DNA of 64,000 nucleotides from Begonia masoniana (Eukaryota; Streptophyta; Magnoliopsida; Cucurbitales; Begoniaceae): the NCBI GenBank assembly GCA_022432975.1, contig CM039509.1:2969982-3033981 (forward strand). Direction: 5' to 3'. Shown here piece after piece: positions 12,961-24,593 of the stretch; the stretch's first letter is position 1; the number at the start of each line of letters is the position of its first letter. The translations under genes were made by a program, and so were the position numbers. Below the pieces are notes generated by a model. That model made no database searches, had not been told where the DNA came from, and worked only from the letters and a program-made list of their open reading frames with translations.

Positions 12961-13443
12961 CGTTGTTTTAAACCGCGGGCGATCTCGAATTTATATTAGG
13001 TGACCGCATGTATAAATGAAGACGACCTCACTTAAAATGCAGGCTAACGCGGAAGTTGCCCTTGTTTAAACTAGGTTGTCTTTGTGCGAATCGCGATCGC
13101 CTGCACTTAAACCTGCGGACGACTGCAAATGTATTTAACAGCGCCTAATGACGAAGACTGACTTGTTTGGTGGAGATAATTTAAGGTTTTAGTTGTGCCA
13201 AAACATAGTGTAAAGTTTGTTTTGTCTTTCACCTCATAGTTTGAGGTTCAAATTGGACTTTTCCCTCATATATATTTACAAAATCAAAACATTTAATGAT
13301 AATTAGGTCCATTCGGTTAATTTTGGTCACATCTGCCAAAACGAATTTATTTGTTATTAAAATTTAAAATCGAACATCAGGTCCATTCAGTTGTAATTCG
13401 GTCAATTTTGAACCTTTATCTTTTATTTTACTTTTTAAAAGAA
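12961..13443. other. Spacer without recognisable gene
   Basis: Contains a GC-richer stretch (12960-13145) with several CGATCGC words, then AT-rich sequence. A TAGGTCCATTCGGTTAATTT-like word occurs at 13305 and again in altered form at 13378. I see nothing that can be named. Confidence 0.5.
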
Positions 13444-14588
13444 ATGGTTAAATCCAAAAAAGAGCTCAAACTATGGATGAAGTTCAAAAAATGGCTTGAA
13501 CAATTTTTATGTCCAAAAAATGGCCTCCCGTCAAACCAATATGCCCCCGCGTTCAAATTTATGAAGGGAGAACGGTTTGCCGCATTCTGAAATCGGCAAA
13601 CCGTTCTTCTTCAGAAATTTAAACGCGAAAAGAAAGCTTTATAAATTAATTAAAAAAATATCAAACCATATTTAATTTATTTGACATTTTAACCACATAT
13701 TTATCACATCATGAGAAGATAATCTTAAAATTTTTGTGATTTTATAACACTTGTACAATATATTATAATTTGTTTTATAAAATAAATATCTAAAATTATA
13801 ATATATTGTACAAGTGTTCTAAAATCACAAAAAATTTCAAATTATCTTCCCATAATGTACGGAACTATGTGGTAAAAATTTTAAGTAAATTGAATATCAT
13901 TTGATGTTTGTTTTAAATTAATTTATAAAGTGAAGAGAAATCTTAATAAATTAATTTAAAAAATACCAAAGTATATTCAACTTACTTTAACTTTTGACCA
14001 CATGTTCCCCATTTCATGAGAAACTAATCTGAAAATTTTCGTGATTTTATAATATTTGTACGATATATTATAATTTTAGTTAATCTATTTTATAAAAAAA
14101 TTATAATAAATCATACAAGTGTTATAAAATCACGAACATTTTTTGATTATCTTTCCATAATGTGGTGAATATGTAGTAAAAATTTCAAATAAATTTAATA
14201 TCGTTTGATATATTTTTTAAATTAATTTATAAATATTCCTCTTCGCGTTCAAATTTCTGAAGGAGAATAGTTTGCCGTTCTCAGAACGCGGCAAACTGTT
14301 CTCTTTCAGAAATTTAAACGCAGGGGCAAGGTGAGAACGGTGTTGTTCTCAGGACACAGTCAAATCGTTCTCCTTCAGAAATTCCCCCCCACGGTGAGAA
14401 CTGGTTTGCCGTTCTTCAGGACACAACAAACCGTTCTCCTTCAGAAATTTAAACGCGGGGGCATATCGGTTTGTCGGGAGGTCATTTTTTAAACGTTTTC
14501 GATACTTTAAGTTTTTTTTTTTTTACGAAAAAATTGTTCAAACAATTTTTTGAAGTTTATCCGTAGAGTCTTTTTTTTTTTATTTAAC
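13444..14588. mobile_element. Foldback element built of nested inverted repeats
   Basis: The outer ends are inverted copies: 13444-13575 pairs with about 14440-14588 (shared words GGCCTCCCGTCAAACC and GCCCCCGCGTT). Inside, GAGAACGGTTTGCCG and its complement form four hairpins (13568-13608, 14264-14320, 14330-14385, 14393-14445). The centre has two long AT-rich palindromes of about 250-290 bp (13640-13900 and 13940-14230), each with arms sharing TATTATAATTTG/ATTATAATATAT-type words. No ORF of note. The target duplication was not resolved, so the outer limits are approximate. It ends about 180 bp before a host gene. Confidence 0.75.
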
Positions 14589-14766
14589 TCTAAAATCTTT
14601 TTTTGAGGAAGTACTTCATATTCAACCCAAAAATATTTACTATTTACATTTTGTACCAACTGCTGTCGTTCCTGGATCGGGAACAGCTCGTCCGCTTAAC
14701 TGAACCTTCTTTGATCGGCAACGACGTTATCGCCGGCTTATTATCATCTCGACCACGAAATCGGTC

Positions 14767-17649
14767 ATGTCAATCGAAAAAGCGAAGCTCCTTGTGAACT
14801 TCGGAGGCGAGTTCACTCGCCAGTTCGGAAAAGTGAGCTATGTCGGTGGTAAAACTCGGCTCGTACTCATCGATCGGTCTGTGAACTTTGAGTTGTTGTC
14901 GTCCAAAATGAGTGAAGTCACCTCTGTCTTGCCGAGTTGCATGGTGCTCAAGTTTCAGCTTCCAGATGAGAGCTTGGATTCTCGGCTCGTCTCCGTTGAG
15001 TGCGACGACGATGTTGTTGCGATGATAAGTGAGTTCGATGCGTCGCAGAGAATTCCGGTTTACATTTTCTGTACAAGCATTGGCTCGGTTCACAGGTTAG
15101 TTCCCGTTTCATTGCCGAGAAAGTGCGTGAAAAAAAATTGAAAAATGACTGGAAAGAAAATTAACATATGCAGTGAAATCGTATTGTTAATTTAGTCAAC
15201 TCTAGGTTCCTCGTTACAGATTCGTTGACCTAAAGGTAAAAAATAATGTCAGCTAAGTGAATCAGGCTGCCATGGATGTCAGTTCCAAGAAGGTGGAATG
15301 AAACGATTTAGAGTCTCACATGTCTAGCTAAAGTTCGATGTATAAGTTTAGAACCACTTGGATACTCTCATCTTGTAGAACTAAGAATGAGCTCTACCAG
15401 TTTCATTTCTTAGAACTTCCTTAGAAAAAATGAACATCATGCGCAGCAAAGTTATGATGTAAAAGTAGTTCAATTTGAGCAAGCATTGTGTGGTAACCGT
15501 TTCTTCTTTCATTTACTTCGCCGTCATTACAAAGCAATGCGGCAAAACATCTTATTTTTTCAGGACTGAGGGCTTGAATTGTATGACACCGTAGGAAGAA
15601 ATTAAGTTCTTGATTGAAAAGTGAGCATGCTTGTTAAATTTGTTTAGGAAGTATTCGATCTTTCTGATTATTTCAGCTAGAACTGGAAGACTTGAGCCAT
15701 AAGTTGACATATATAGAGGCTTACTTGTTCTCAATTTTTTTTTATGTTTTACTTTCTTTAGTATATTTTCATTTTCTTATTAAAAAATAATTCTGCAAGC
15801 TTATGTTATTATTGAGAATTGGTTGGGAAGGCTAGGGAAGATGGAAGAAAAAAAGAAACTAGATTGTTGGGTTACTTTAAGATCCATTTCAAGTTATTTT
15901 TCGCATTCTGCAATATTTTATACTGCTACTTAATGAAATTTGGGTATTTTTTCACTGAATTTAACAAAAGGACGCTGGTTATTTTGTCTCTCTTCCTCTA
16001 GCTTCAATCATCAACCAAACAGATGAAATGAATATTTAAAGTCGAAACTATGACACTTGACCAACATGAAGTAATGTTTACATCTTTAGTTATTTATTGT
16101 TCCTTTCCATTGATTGTTCTTCTTTTGCTGATTATCCTCTGGATCTGCTTAATGTTGGGATTTGATTCATTCTAGAGGAAATGTGGGTCCATCCGTTCCA
16201 CAAGAAGTGACTGATCTTCCAAACTCAGTACAAGGGTATGGAAAGCTTAACATATCTTCTGAATTTAGTAACACTGACAGTATTCATCTTCTGTTCTTTT
16301 TGGTTGATTTACACAGAGGGGACGCTGTTCTAATTGATCCACTAGAGTTTGGTGATGCTGAGAATGACCTAATTTCATTTCCTAGGTAAGGAAAAAAAAT
16401 TACTTTACTTATATTTGCTCCTTAAACATGGCACCACTAAGTTGTCATTGTGTTTGATTTAGCAATATCGTACTTCCAATTAGCTGAATTCCTGCATCTA
16501 TTTATGATAATCAGACAGATTAGTGCAAAGTGTCTGGTGTTTTTTCATTTTTACATGAAATTATCAGTTTTCTTTGATCATTCAGCTAATGGTGCATTAG
16601 CTAGCGTATAAATTTAGATGGTGGTTTAGTTTTCTTTATTGATGCTATTAATTTCACATTATTCGTGCTTAACTCTTGTGGCGGAATCTGGTACAATTTG
16701 GACTTGGCACTAAAATTCTATAAGAAAAATAAGTTATTGATTTTGCCTTGTTAACAGTTGTTACTGCATTTTAGAGTAGGTGAGGACATGCCCCAGGCTT
16801 CTGTTGATAGTCGCACAACTCCTGCATCAGAGTTGGTCAACGGAAAGGATAGTCTAACTGTTGGCCAGATCTTCTCTGATGCTCGAGCATTCCGAGATGC
16901 GTTAGTCATTACAGCTATTGCTCTCAAGTTTGAGTTAACTTTTATCAGATCTGATCGGTCTCGTGTAACTGCAAAATGTGCGGCAGATGGTTGCTCTTGG
17001 CGAATCCATGCATCGAAGCTTCCAGATGTTGAAACTTTCCAGATAAAGACAATGAAAGGAGAGCATTCATGTGTTAGACCAGAGCGTTCTTTTCATCGAC
17101 AAGCAAACATGAAGTGGATCTTAAGTTGTATAATGGATCGCGTGCAAGAAAATGTTAACTACAAACCGAAAGAGATTATGAGGGACATTGAGCAAGAATA
17201 CGGGGTCATTATACCTTATTTAAAGGCACATAGAGCTAAAGAGAGGGCCTTGGAATTGATATTCAATATGCCAATCAAGGATATTGTTCTTAACCGAACC
17301 GGAGTTCAGAAGAAGGATAATAGTGCTATCAATGATGTACAGGATCGTAGAGGAAAAAAGCCTTTAAAAGGGAACCCATTGCATTGCAATCTTTGCAAAA
17401 GGACTGGGCATAATAGGAGGAGTTGCCTAAAGTTGCATCAAACTGAAAGCGTTGCTGACAATCTGAATGAGAAGAATTTCCATTGCATGCTCTGTAAACG
17501 AAATGGACATAACAGGAGAACTTGCCAAACCAAGGTGAGTCTCTCTCACAGGCACTTGAGTTCTCAAAAGCTTTCTCTCACTCTCTCTCTCTTGTGTGCC
17601 CTAAAAACAATTTTCTGTGCTGCAGCAGGCGAAACATTTTGGACAGTAA
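14767..17649 (+). CDS. Transposase-derived PB1 / MuDR DNA-binding / zinc-knuckle protein
   Basis: Five exons with GT-AG introns that keep one frame: 14767-15095, 16176-16235, 16317-16385, 16775-17534, 17626-17649; 413 codons plus stop. The 81-nt intron at 16236-16316 is in frame and could be retained. Residues 1-110 form a PB1-like domain (VNFGGEF, SYVGGKTRL, PVYIFC). About 165-290 is the MuDR-type N-terminal DNA-binding domain (LTVGQIFSDARAFRDAL, CAADGCSWRIHASKL, FQIKTMKGEHSC). The tail has two CX2CX4HX4C knuckles (CNLCKRTGHNRRSC, CMLCKRNGHNRRTC). The catalytic transposase core is absent. All exons are free of stops, unlike the nearby MULEs, which suggests a domesticated nuclear DNA-binding protein. 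Its target is unknown. A MUSTANG-like relative that lost its core is the main alternative description. Confidence 0.8.
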
Positions 17650-19431
17650 ATTTGCAGGTTGATAGACTGAATGACAGCATTTTTCGAGTATGCTATCGGT
17701 ATGATTGCTAGAGCCTTTAGAAAACTTTATACCTTAAAAAATTGTGAATGACAATGGTATCTACTTCTTCTGCTCTCTGCACTTTGAAAACTTGAGTCAA
17801 TTGTCTATTGATTGTGGCATGGCCATTCACTCAATAAAACTGTGTACTCAATTGTAGGAAGGACTTCTTTGTCTAGGATTTTCTCTATAACTGTAGTTTG
17901 GTAGAAATAACACAATAGGAATCCTTGTAGAGCATGTTCACATGCAATTGGATTCTAGGTTCAGTCATATTAAACTTGTATGTAGGTTACATATATGATA
18001 CCTGTCATTCATTTCATTGTTGAAATACAAATGGCCTGTTTGTCTTACTTTCTCGCATTCATCAACCTGAGTTTTACCTGTAAGGAATGATCATAGATGG
18101 GGGTAGTTCAGATGTTGGCATGATCATTTTTACATAGACAGCTAGATTAAGATATGCACGACATTTCCTTCTGTCGTGAAATTTGTTTTATACGTCGTAC
18201 GGACCACAAAAGTTGAACTAAACTTGCCGCATAAATTGCTCGATGTTTATATTGTTGCACGTACTGATAGACGGACGCATTAATCGATAAAGTTTAGGTA
18301 GATCGAATGGAGCATTCATAGTTAAATTAGTGTCCTGAATATGAAATGTTTTGCTGGTTGCTCTTATCTCACTATGGTTGATTTTTGAGCGGTCTTCCAA
18401 GTTCTCTTCTCTCTTCTACTCAGAAGTTCAGCCCTTCTTGGTTAGAACAACTCAACAACCCGACAGTTCGAGTTGCTGGCGAGTCAAGGATGCAAACCGG
18501 CAATTTGAATTGTGCAGCAAAGCCGAGCTTGCTGGCTCTGAGATCCCGGCCAAACTCAAGGTTTGAGCTCTCTGTCCATCTCGGGTCGGTCTAGGAAAGC
18601 CCAGTCTCATATATTTTCAAAATTTATATGATAGTTCTGTATTCCATACGTATATTTTTTTTCAAATATTTTCCTGATGTATTTTTTTCAAATGTAATGT
18701 TATGTATTTTTTCATCTGTTTGTGACACGTTTGCTATTTATTTATAGCTTTTAATTCTTACTTTTGACGTTACATTAATCAATTGGTCTAATTAATATAA
18801 CAAATTATTAATTATTAAAATAAATAATTAATTACACTAATTAATAAGTTCAACACGAGAAAGTGAAAATAAAAGATAATCATAACATTACATTTTTTTC
18901 AACAAACAAATGAACATTCGAGCTAAATCACGGATTAGATTTGGTTTGGGTCTGCGGCTCCAACTGTCTTCAGACCGAACGGGGAATGATAACTTTTCTA
19001 AATTAAGACCCGGTAAAGTTTCACACAAATATAACAATCGAACCTAACTAGTAAATAAAATAATTTAAAATAATTAATTAAAATAGTAAATAAAAAAATT
19101 GTTTAAGGAGATGGAGTAATTTTTTATGGTAAATCCTAACAATACCAGGGGCTTAACTGTAATTTTGGAGCAGTCATAATCAGTAAATGATCAAAATCGT
19201 TGCATTTGGAGCGTAATTTTTCAATTCATCTTTTTGGCGCGAACAAAATCGCCATTTTCGCTCTTGGAAGCTGAAACTTCAATATCCCGCTCGAAAAGAG
19301 GAATACAAAAGCCTCTCTGGTTGTCTTCTAATCGTCCTCCATTGCTCTTCTTCTGCGTAACTCTCCTGGGTGCCATAGGTGGGTGGACATAGCGAGTTGG
19401 GAGAGAGTTAGAGAGAGTGAGTGAAATAGGA
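17650..19431. other. Intergenic region and flanking UTRs
   Basis: Holds the 3' UTR of the PB1 gene (likely to about 17.9-18.0 kb) and, after an AT-rich stretch (18600-19100), the RPA1 5' UTR. Near 19230-19430 there is a GC-richer leader with TCTTTTTGGCGCGAA, which resembles an E2F-type site (TTTGGCGC) and would fit an S-phase gene. Otherwise nothing found. Confidence 0.5.
19227..19240 (+). promoter_or_regulatory. Possible E2F-type site upstream of RPA1
   Basis: The words TTTTTGGCGCGAA lie about 195 bp before the RPA1 start codon. They match the general E2F pattern TTTSGCGC seen in promoters of plant replication genes. This is a single motif match, so only suggestive. Confidence 0.45.
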
Positions 19432-22400
19432 ATGGCAAAGACAGCGACACCTGGTGGAATTTTGACTATTCTGGCTAATCCATCGCCTGAGTCTTTATCG
19501 GCAGCTCCAGATATAGTGGTTCAGGTCCTCGATCTCAAAGCTGCCGGCAATCGGTACATGTAAGTTTTATTTTTCTTAATGCTGATTTTGCGTTCCATAG
19601 TGTTTCGGTAACCAACTGTTAGTGTTTGGCTCTCGAATTTTTATGGCTCTCTTTAATTTTTTTTAAAAAAAGGTTTACTGCCTGCGATGGAAATATGAGG
19701 TTGAAAGCTATTCTGCCTTCAAATCTCACTTCTGATGTGATCTCAGGGAAGATTCAGAGCTTAGGTCTTATTCGTATTCTTGACTATTCCCTCAATGACA
19801 TTCCAAATAAGTCCGACAAGTAAGAAATCTTTCCAGTTTTAGCTTGATTAGAGGTTTTAAAAGTCCTCCTACTTTAGTTTATGTATGTTTTCTCGATTTA
19901 CAGGTATTTGATTGTGACTAAATGCGAGGTTGTTTCTCCTGCTCTTGAAATGGAGATCAATAATATCGTCAAAAGTGAGGGATCTGGAATGTTACAGACA
20001 TCGAAACTAGAAAATATCCGTGAGAGTGAAATGAAAGCAGAAAGGCCAGGCATTCTTCTAAAGCCAAAGCCAGAAATTTATACCAAATCAGCCGCTCAAA
20101 TTGTACAAGAACAAAGATCAAAGTAAGTGGTTTCCATACTTACATTAGATGCATCATCTTCTTTTTGGAATGACTCTTCGTTCTATGACACTACCATTTT
20201 GCAGCTTTTTGAACAGCTTGGTTAGATTGTAACTGTATGCTTTTTCAGGACAAGTATCTTGAATTGAATGGATATATTGGACGAAATTAATTTTTGTATT
20301 GTAAAGTTGTCATATTCTGAAATATGAAGGTGCCGATAAAGCGATTTGTTGCTGATGCATGTATATCTTTAATAGTGTTTTCATAAATTTCAGCATGCCC
20401 CCAACTGCACGAATGGCAATGACAAGGAGAGTACATCCACTTCTTTCATTGAATCCTTACCAAGGCAATTGGACGATTAAAGTTCGTGTTACAAACAAGG
20501 AAGTTATGCGTAATTATAAGAACGCCAGGGGAGAAGGATGTGTCTTCAATGTGGAGTTAACTGACGATAACTGTAAGCAGAGAGCTCAAATGTTTGATGA
20601 CTAATTGTTCATTGCAGTAAATTGAGAAAAAGAAATAAAGTTATTCAACCTTTGTCGCAGGAAACCCAAATTCAGGCAACAATGTTTAATGAAGCTGCAA
20701 GAAAGTTCTATGATAAGTTTGAGCTTGGAAAGGTTTATTACATTTCCAAGGGAACTCTCAAGGTTGCCAACAAGAGATTCAGTACAGTGAAAAATGATTA
20801 TGAAATGACTCTGAATGAGAATTCAGAGGTGGAAGAGGTCGCCAATGAAGCTATTTTTGTGCCCGACACAAAATTCAGTTTTGTCCCAATCGACATGTTG
20901 GGTCCCTACGTGCATGGAAAAGAACTCGTAGGTTAGATTGTTATCTCATACTCAGTTGCAAATTGATAATAAATATTATTAGGTTTGAAATTTTGTCTTC
21001 GTGGATTGTAGATGTCATTGGAGTTGTTCAGAATGTTTCTTCTACGATGAGTATTCGAAGGAAGATCGATAATGAAACTGCTCCAAAGCGTGATATAACT
21101 ATTGCTGATGAGACGTATGCGTTGTTATACAGGAAGTTTTAAAGAAATAAAAAAAAAAGAAATTACTTAAAGTTATGATGAGAATTGGACATCTTGATTG
21201 CAGGAAAAAAACAGTTGTGGTCTCTCTATGGCACGAGCTTGCAACTACTGTGGGACAAGAGTTGCTTGACAAAGCTGACCAATCGCCAGTCATCGCTATT
21301 AAATCTCTTAGAGTTGGAGATTTTCAAGGTATATAAGAAATATAGTTTAAATAAAGTTTTGGGGTTGTGATTATTGTGAAAGATTCCAACTGGATGCTCT
21401 TTCAGGTGTATCTCTTTCATCAGTGAGCAGAAGTAAATTGCTGGTAAATCCAGACATACCTGAGGCAAGAAAGTTGAAATCCTGGTAACCCTTCTACCTG
21501 AAATGCGATATTATGGGGGTCTAATTACTTGGATTAAGAAAAACAAAATTCTTGTGATCGTACAGGTTTGATTCGGAAGGCAAAGGCAACATCAATGGCG
21601 TCTGTTGGCTCTGGTTTGAGCCCATCATCCAAAAATGGAGTAAGGTCGATGTACACTGATCGGATATCTCTGTCTCACATAATCCAAAACCCATCACTAG
21701 GGGATGATAAGGTACGATTTTCAACTTCCTCTAAAATATTCCAAAGAAAGTTTCCTTGCAAGTAATGTGACATTTAAAAAAGAAAAGAAAATGTCTGCAT
21801 CTATCAGTAATAAGCTAGTCGATAGAACTCATATGAGATAGATTATGAAACAAACTTAAATGCAGCCTAAATAATGTGGTAATCTTTTTCTTGAGCAGCC
21901 AACATTCTTCAACATTAGAGCATACATCAGCTTCATCAAGCCTGACCAGACAATGTGGTACAGAGCTTGCAAGACTTGCAACAAGAAGGTGACTGATGCC
22001 ATAGGTTCTGGATTCTGGTGTGAAAGTTGCCAGAAAAATGAGGAAGAATGCAGTTTAAGGTGGATTATTCGATAATTTTGGGTACATTGTTAGAAAATTC
22101 TCTAATAGATTCTAATAGTATGTCTTTCCTCCGCAGATATATTATGGTAGTAAGAGTTTCTGATGCCGGTGGTGAAGTCTATCTCTCTCTCTTCAATGAA
22201 GAGGCAGAAAAAATCATTGGGTGCTCAGCTGATGAGCTCGAACAAATGAAATCACAGGTAAGAATTGGATGCAGAATATAAAATATACGCAAAGAAAAGA
22301 AAGAAATAGTTTTTTTTTAAAAAAAGCTAGATTAAGCATTTTCTTGAAATGGGTATTTCTATTTCCTCAGATGGGTGAAGAGAATAATTCATATGAGATG

Positions 22401-22574
22401 AAACTGAAAGAGGCTACTTGGGTTCCTCATCTGCTGAGGATTAGCGTTTCTCAGAATGAATACAACAATGAGAAGAGGCAAAGGGTTACCGCCAAAGCAG
22501 TTGATGCTGTTGATTTTGCTTCTGAATCCAGATTTTTGCTTGAAGAAATATCAAAGATGAGGCTTTCAAGGTAA
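19432..22574 (+). CDS. RPA1: Replication protein A 70-kDa subunit (RPA1), frame broken at two sites
   Basis: RPA1 is the large subunit of the single-strand DNA-binding heterotrimer used in replication, repair and recombination. Twelve exons: 19432-19559, 19673-19819, 19904-20122, 20394-20571/2, 20661-20931, 21012-21114, 21204-21328, 21406-21484, 21566-21711, 21899-22059, 22137-22257, 22371-22574. Domains in order: N-terminal OB fold, a linker, DBD-A (HPLLSLNPYQGNWTIKVRV), DBD-B, and DBD-C with the zinc ribbon CKTCNKK...FWCESC. Ignoring two single-base problems gives 626 residues, normal for plants. Problem 1: exon 4 must end at 20571 to stay in frame, but the GT is at 20573; use of that GT creates TGA. 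Problem 2: exon 9 has one extra base near 21588-21591; WFDSEGKG is read in one frame and TSMASVGSGLSP in the next. Either sequence errors or a pseudogene; all other exons are clean. Confidence 0.88.
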
Positions 22575-23250
22575 AGGTTTATAGGTTAAGATTCTGCCTT
22601 GAAAATGTTTTTGCTTTATCAAGACCCTGCCTTTTGTATTTAGTCCAGGATCTAATTTTAATGAATAGTAACATCTAGTTTTGCTCTATGTTCATAGTAA
22701 AACTTCAGTGTAAATCTATCTCAAAAGTTTTAACATTTAAAAAAGAAAACCTAAAAATCATAGGATGCAGCTGAAGTATTCGTTATAGTTCTTTAAGAAC
22801 AATGTTCATGCTTGTTTCACATTCAAAAGGGGTTGAACATGACACATCAAAACCTAGTAAAACGAACAAGGACAATGACTGTGATTCAAATCAAGAATAA
22901 TAATCTTTCAAGATTCCATCCAAGTCTTCAACATTCCAACTACGATTCTAGGTAATTGAGTTCTTTTTAATTTTTTTGTATTACCGTAAATTTGGAACAG
23001 ATTGAAAAAAAGGGTCAAGTTCTTATCATTTAGATAAACTTTTTCGGATGAATAACTTTGATTATGGTCAAAAGTTTGCAAATATTGTCATAAAACAGAA
23101 ACAATAATATCACCTTAATAAGCATAGTCCAAAGCACTCAAAAGAGGCATATTTATAAGACCTACAAGTGTCCAACCATAGAATGAATCACAAAACACTT
23201 AGCTTGAAGAGCTTTGGGTGTCAGCAGCCATGGAAGATTACAATTAGTCT
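22575..23250. other. Convergent 3' regions of RPA1 and TOM5
   Basis: AT-rich sequence between two genes that point at each other. It should hold both 3' UTRs and polyadenylation signals (for example AATGAATAG near 22660 and AT-rich words near 23100). No further gene seen. Confidence 0.5.
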
Positions 23251-24009
23251 TTAAATAGCCATCAGCTCACCATAATTCCGCATCAGAAAGACTGATCCAG
23301 CAAACAGCCCAACAGCACGAAGCAATTTCTGTACAATGGATGGGAAGGAATTAGTAGATCAAAAAGACGAAACTCAGAGCATCATATCATATTACTACTG
23401 TGAGATGATCATGAGACGAACGGGACGCATGGGGTAAACATGGTTTCTAAATCGTAATATTCTTCCGCTGCAAGAAAAAGAAATGGACTCTTTCGACCAA
23501 ATTTTCAATTTCAGTGGAAGACATTCACAGGCCCGTGGACACTAGAAACGCTAATCTGTGAACTACAATTCTACATCGTCTTAATCAGAGTAAAGTAAAC
23601 CTTCTTCAGAACATTAATCAAACTTCAATCCAATATTTTTTTGCATTCAGCAGACGATCCATTTAAGTTTCTGAGATGAATAGAACTTAACCTAGCTCTG
23701 GACCAGCAGATATTGTTGGTTCAATGCGACGAAATAGATTGAGAAGAGGTACTTCAATTCAGACTAAATTCCATCGGTCGACTATCAATCAAATAGGTCC
23801 CAAACCACAACAAATCGAAACTCATATCAAAGTACAATAAGCGATCAATCACATCGAAACGAATTCGAATAAGAAGAAAAAAGAACAAAATAAAACAAAA
23901 AAAGAAAACAGCAGAAGCCTACCACGTTGAGAGCCCACTTCTCTTCATCATTCACCTGAGATTTAAAAAACTCTTTCAGCTCGTCCACAGAAATCACAGT
24001 GTTCGCCAT
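23251..24009 (-). CDS. TOM5: Mitochondrial import receptor subunit TOM5 homologue
   Basis: A tiny two-exon gene: exon 1 at 24009-23923 (29 codons) and exon 2 at 23328-23251, separated by a 594-nt intron with GT (GTAGGC) and AG (TACAG) borders; 54 residues. The protein starts MANTVISVDELKEFF and continues with DEEKWALNV joined to KLLRAVGLFAGSVFLMRNYG. The last 25 residues form one hydrophobic tail anchor ending MAI. Length, the conserved W-A-(L/V)-N-(V/M)-KLLRA junction and the C-terminal membrane segment match plant TOM5, a small outer-membrane subunit that stabilises the TOM translocase. Both exons are too short to show up as long ORFs. Transcription converges on RPA1. Confidence 0.9.
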
Positions 24010-24345
24010 TTCTTCTCGCAGCGAAAGAGAGGATGGAAAGAGTATTTCCTCTTGCGGATTCTAGGGTTTAGGCCAGGGTTTGGAGAAGGAGCTTAAAAAG
24101 GGTAAACATATTTTGGTTGTGCAATTACTAATTTAACCTTCGAATAAAGATTCTACCACATCGGTATAAAAGGGCATTTTAGGAATTACATTTTCTTACT
24201 TTGCTATTGAATTCAACCAAAAAGAATAACAACAGTTTCACCATTGCAAGTGTTTTCATAGAATTACAACATTTCGATCGACCAATCTAATCGGTGTCCG
24301 ATCTCCCGATGTTTTATCGACAAGGTACTCAAGTGCTTTCGGCCC

Positions 24346-24411
<66 letters not shown>

Positions 24412-24593
24412 AACACCTTATCTTCCACAGCAAAAAAAAGTAGCAAATAAGCAAAATCCAGTCCCTCTACTCCTACCAGATTTACTACTACTTCCTACCC
24501 AATCTCAACACCTCCCCTTTCCCACCCGTAAAATATATAAAATAAAACCGATACTCATTTTCGCTGTCAAAAAAGAATTTCTATCGACCCTTC
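24010..24593. other. Region between TOM5 promoter and G3BP 3' end
   Basis: Holds the TOM5 leader (24010 to about 24095) and, further right, the probable 3' UTR of the G3BP-like gene on the minus strand, including an AG microsatellite. No other gene seen. Confidence 0.5.
24347..24410. repeat. (AG)32 microsatellite
   Basis: An uninterrupted AG run of 64 bp, about 180 bp downstream of the G3BP-like stop codon (that is, a TC run in its likely 3' UTR or downstream flank). Likely to be length-polymorphic. Confidence 0.97.

Noticed and set aside
20359..20604. Treating the frame through 20604 as an alternative RPA1 C-terminus
   Set aside because: It simply reads through the intron after exon 4; the conserved protein continues in exon 5.
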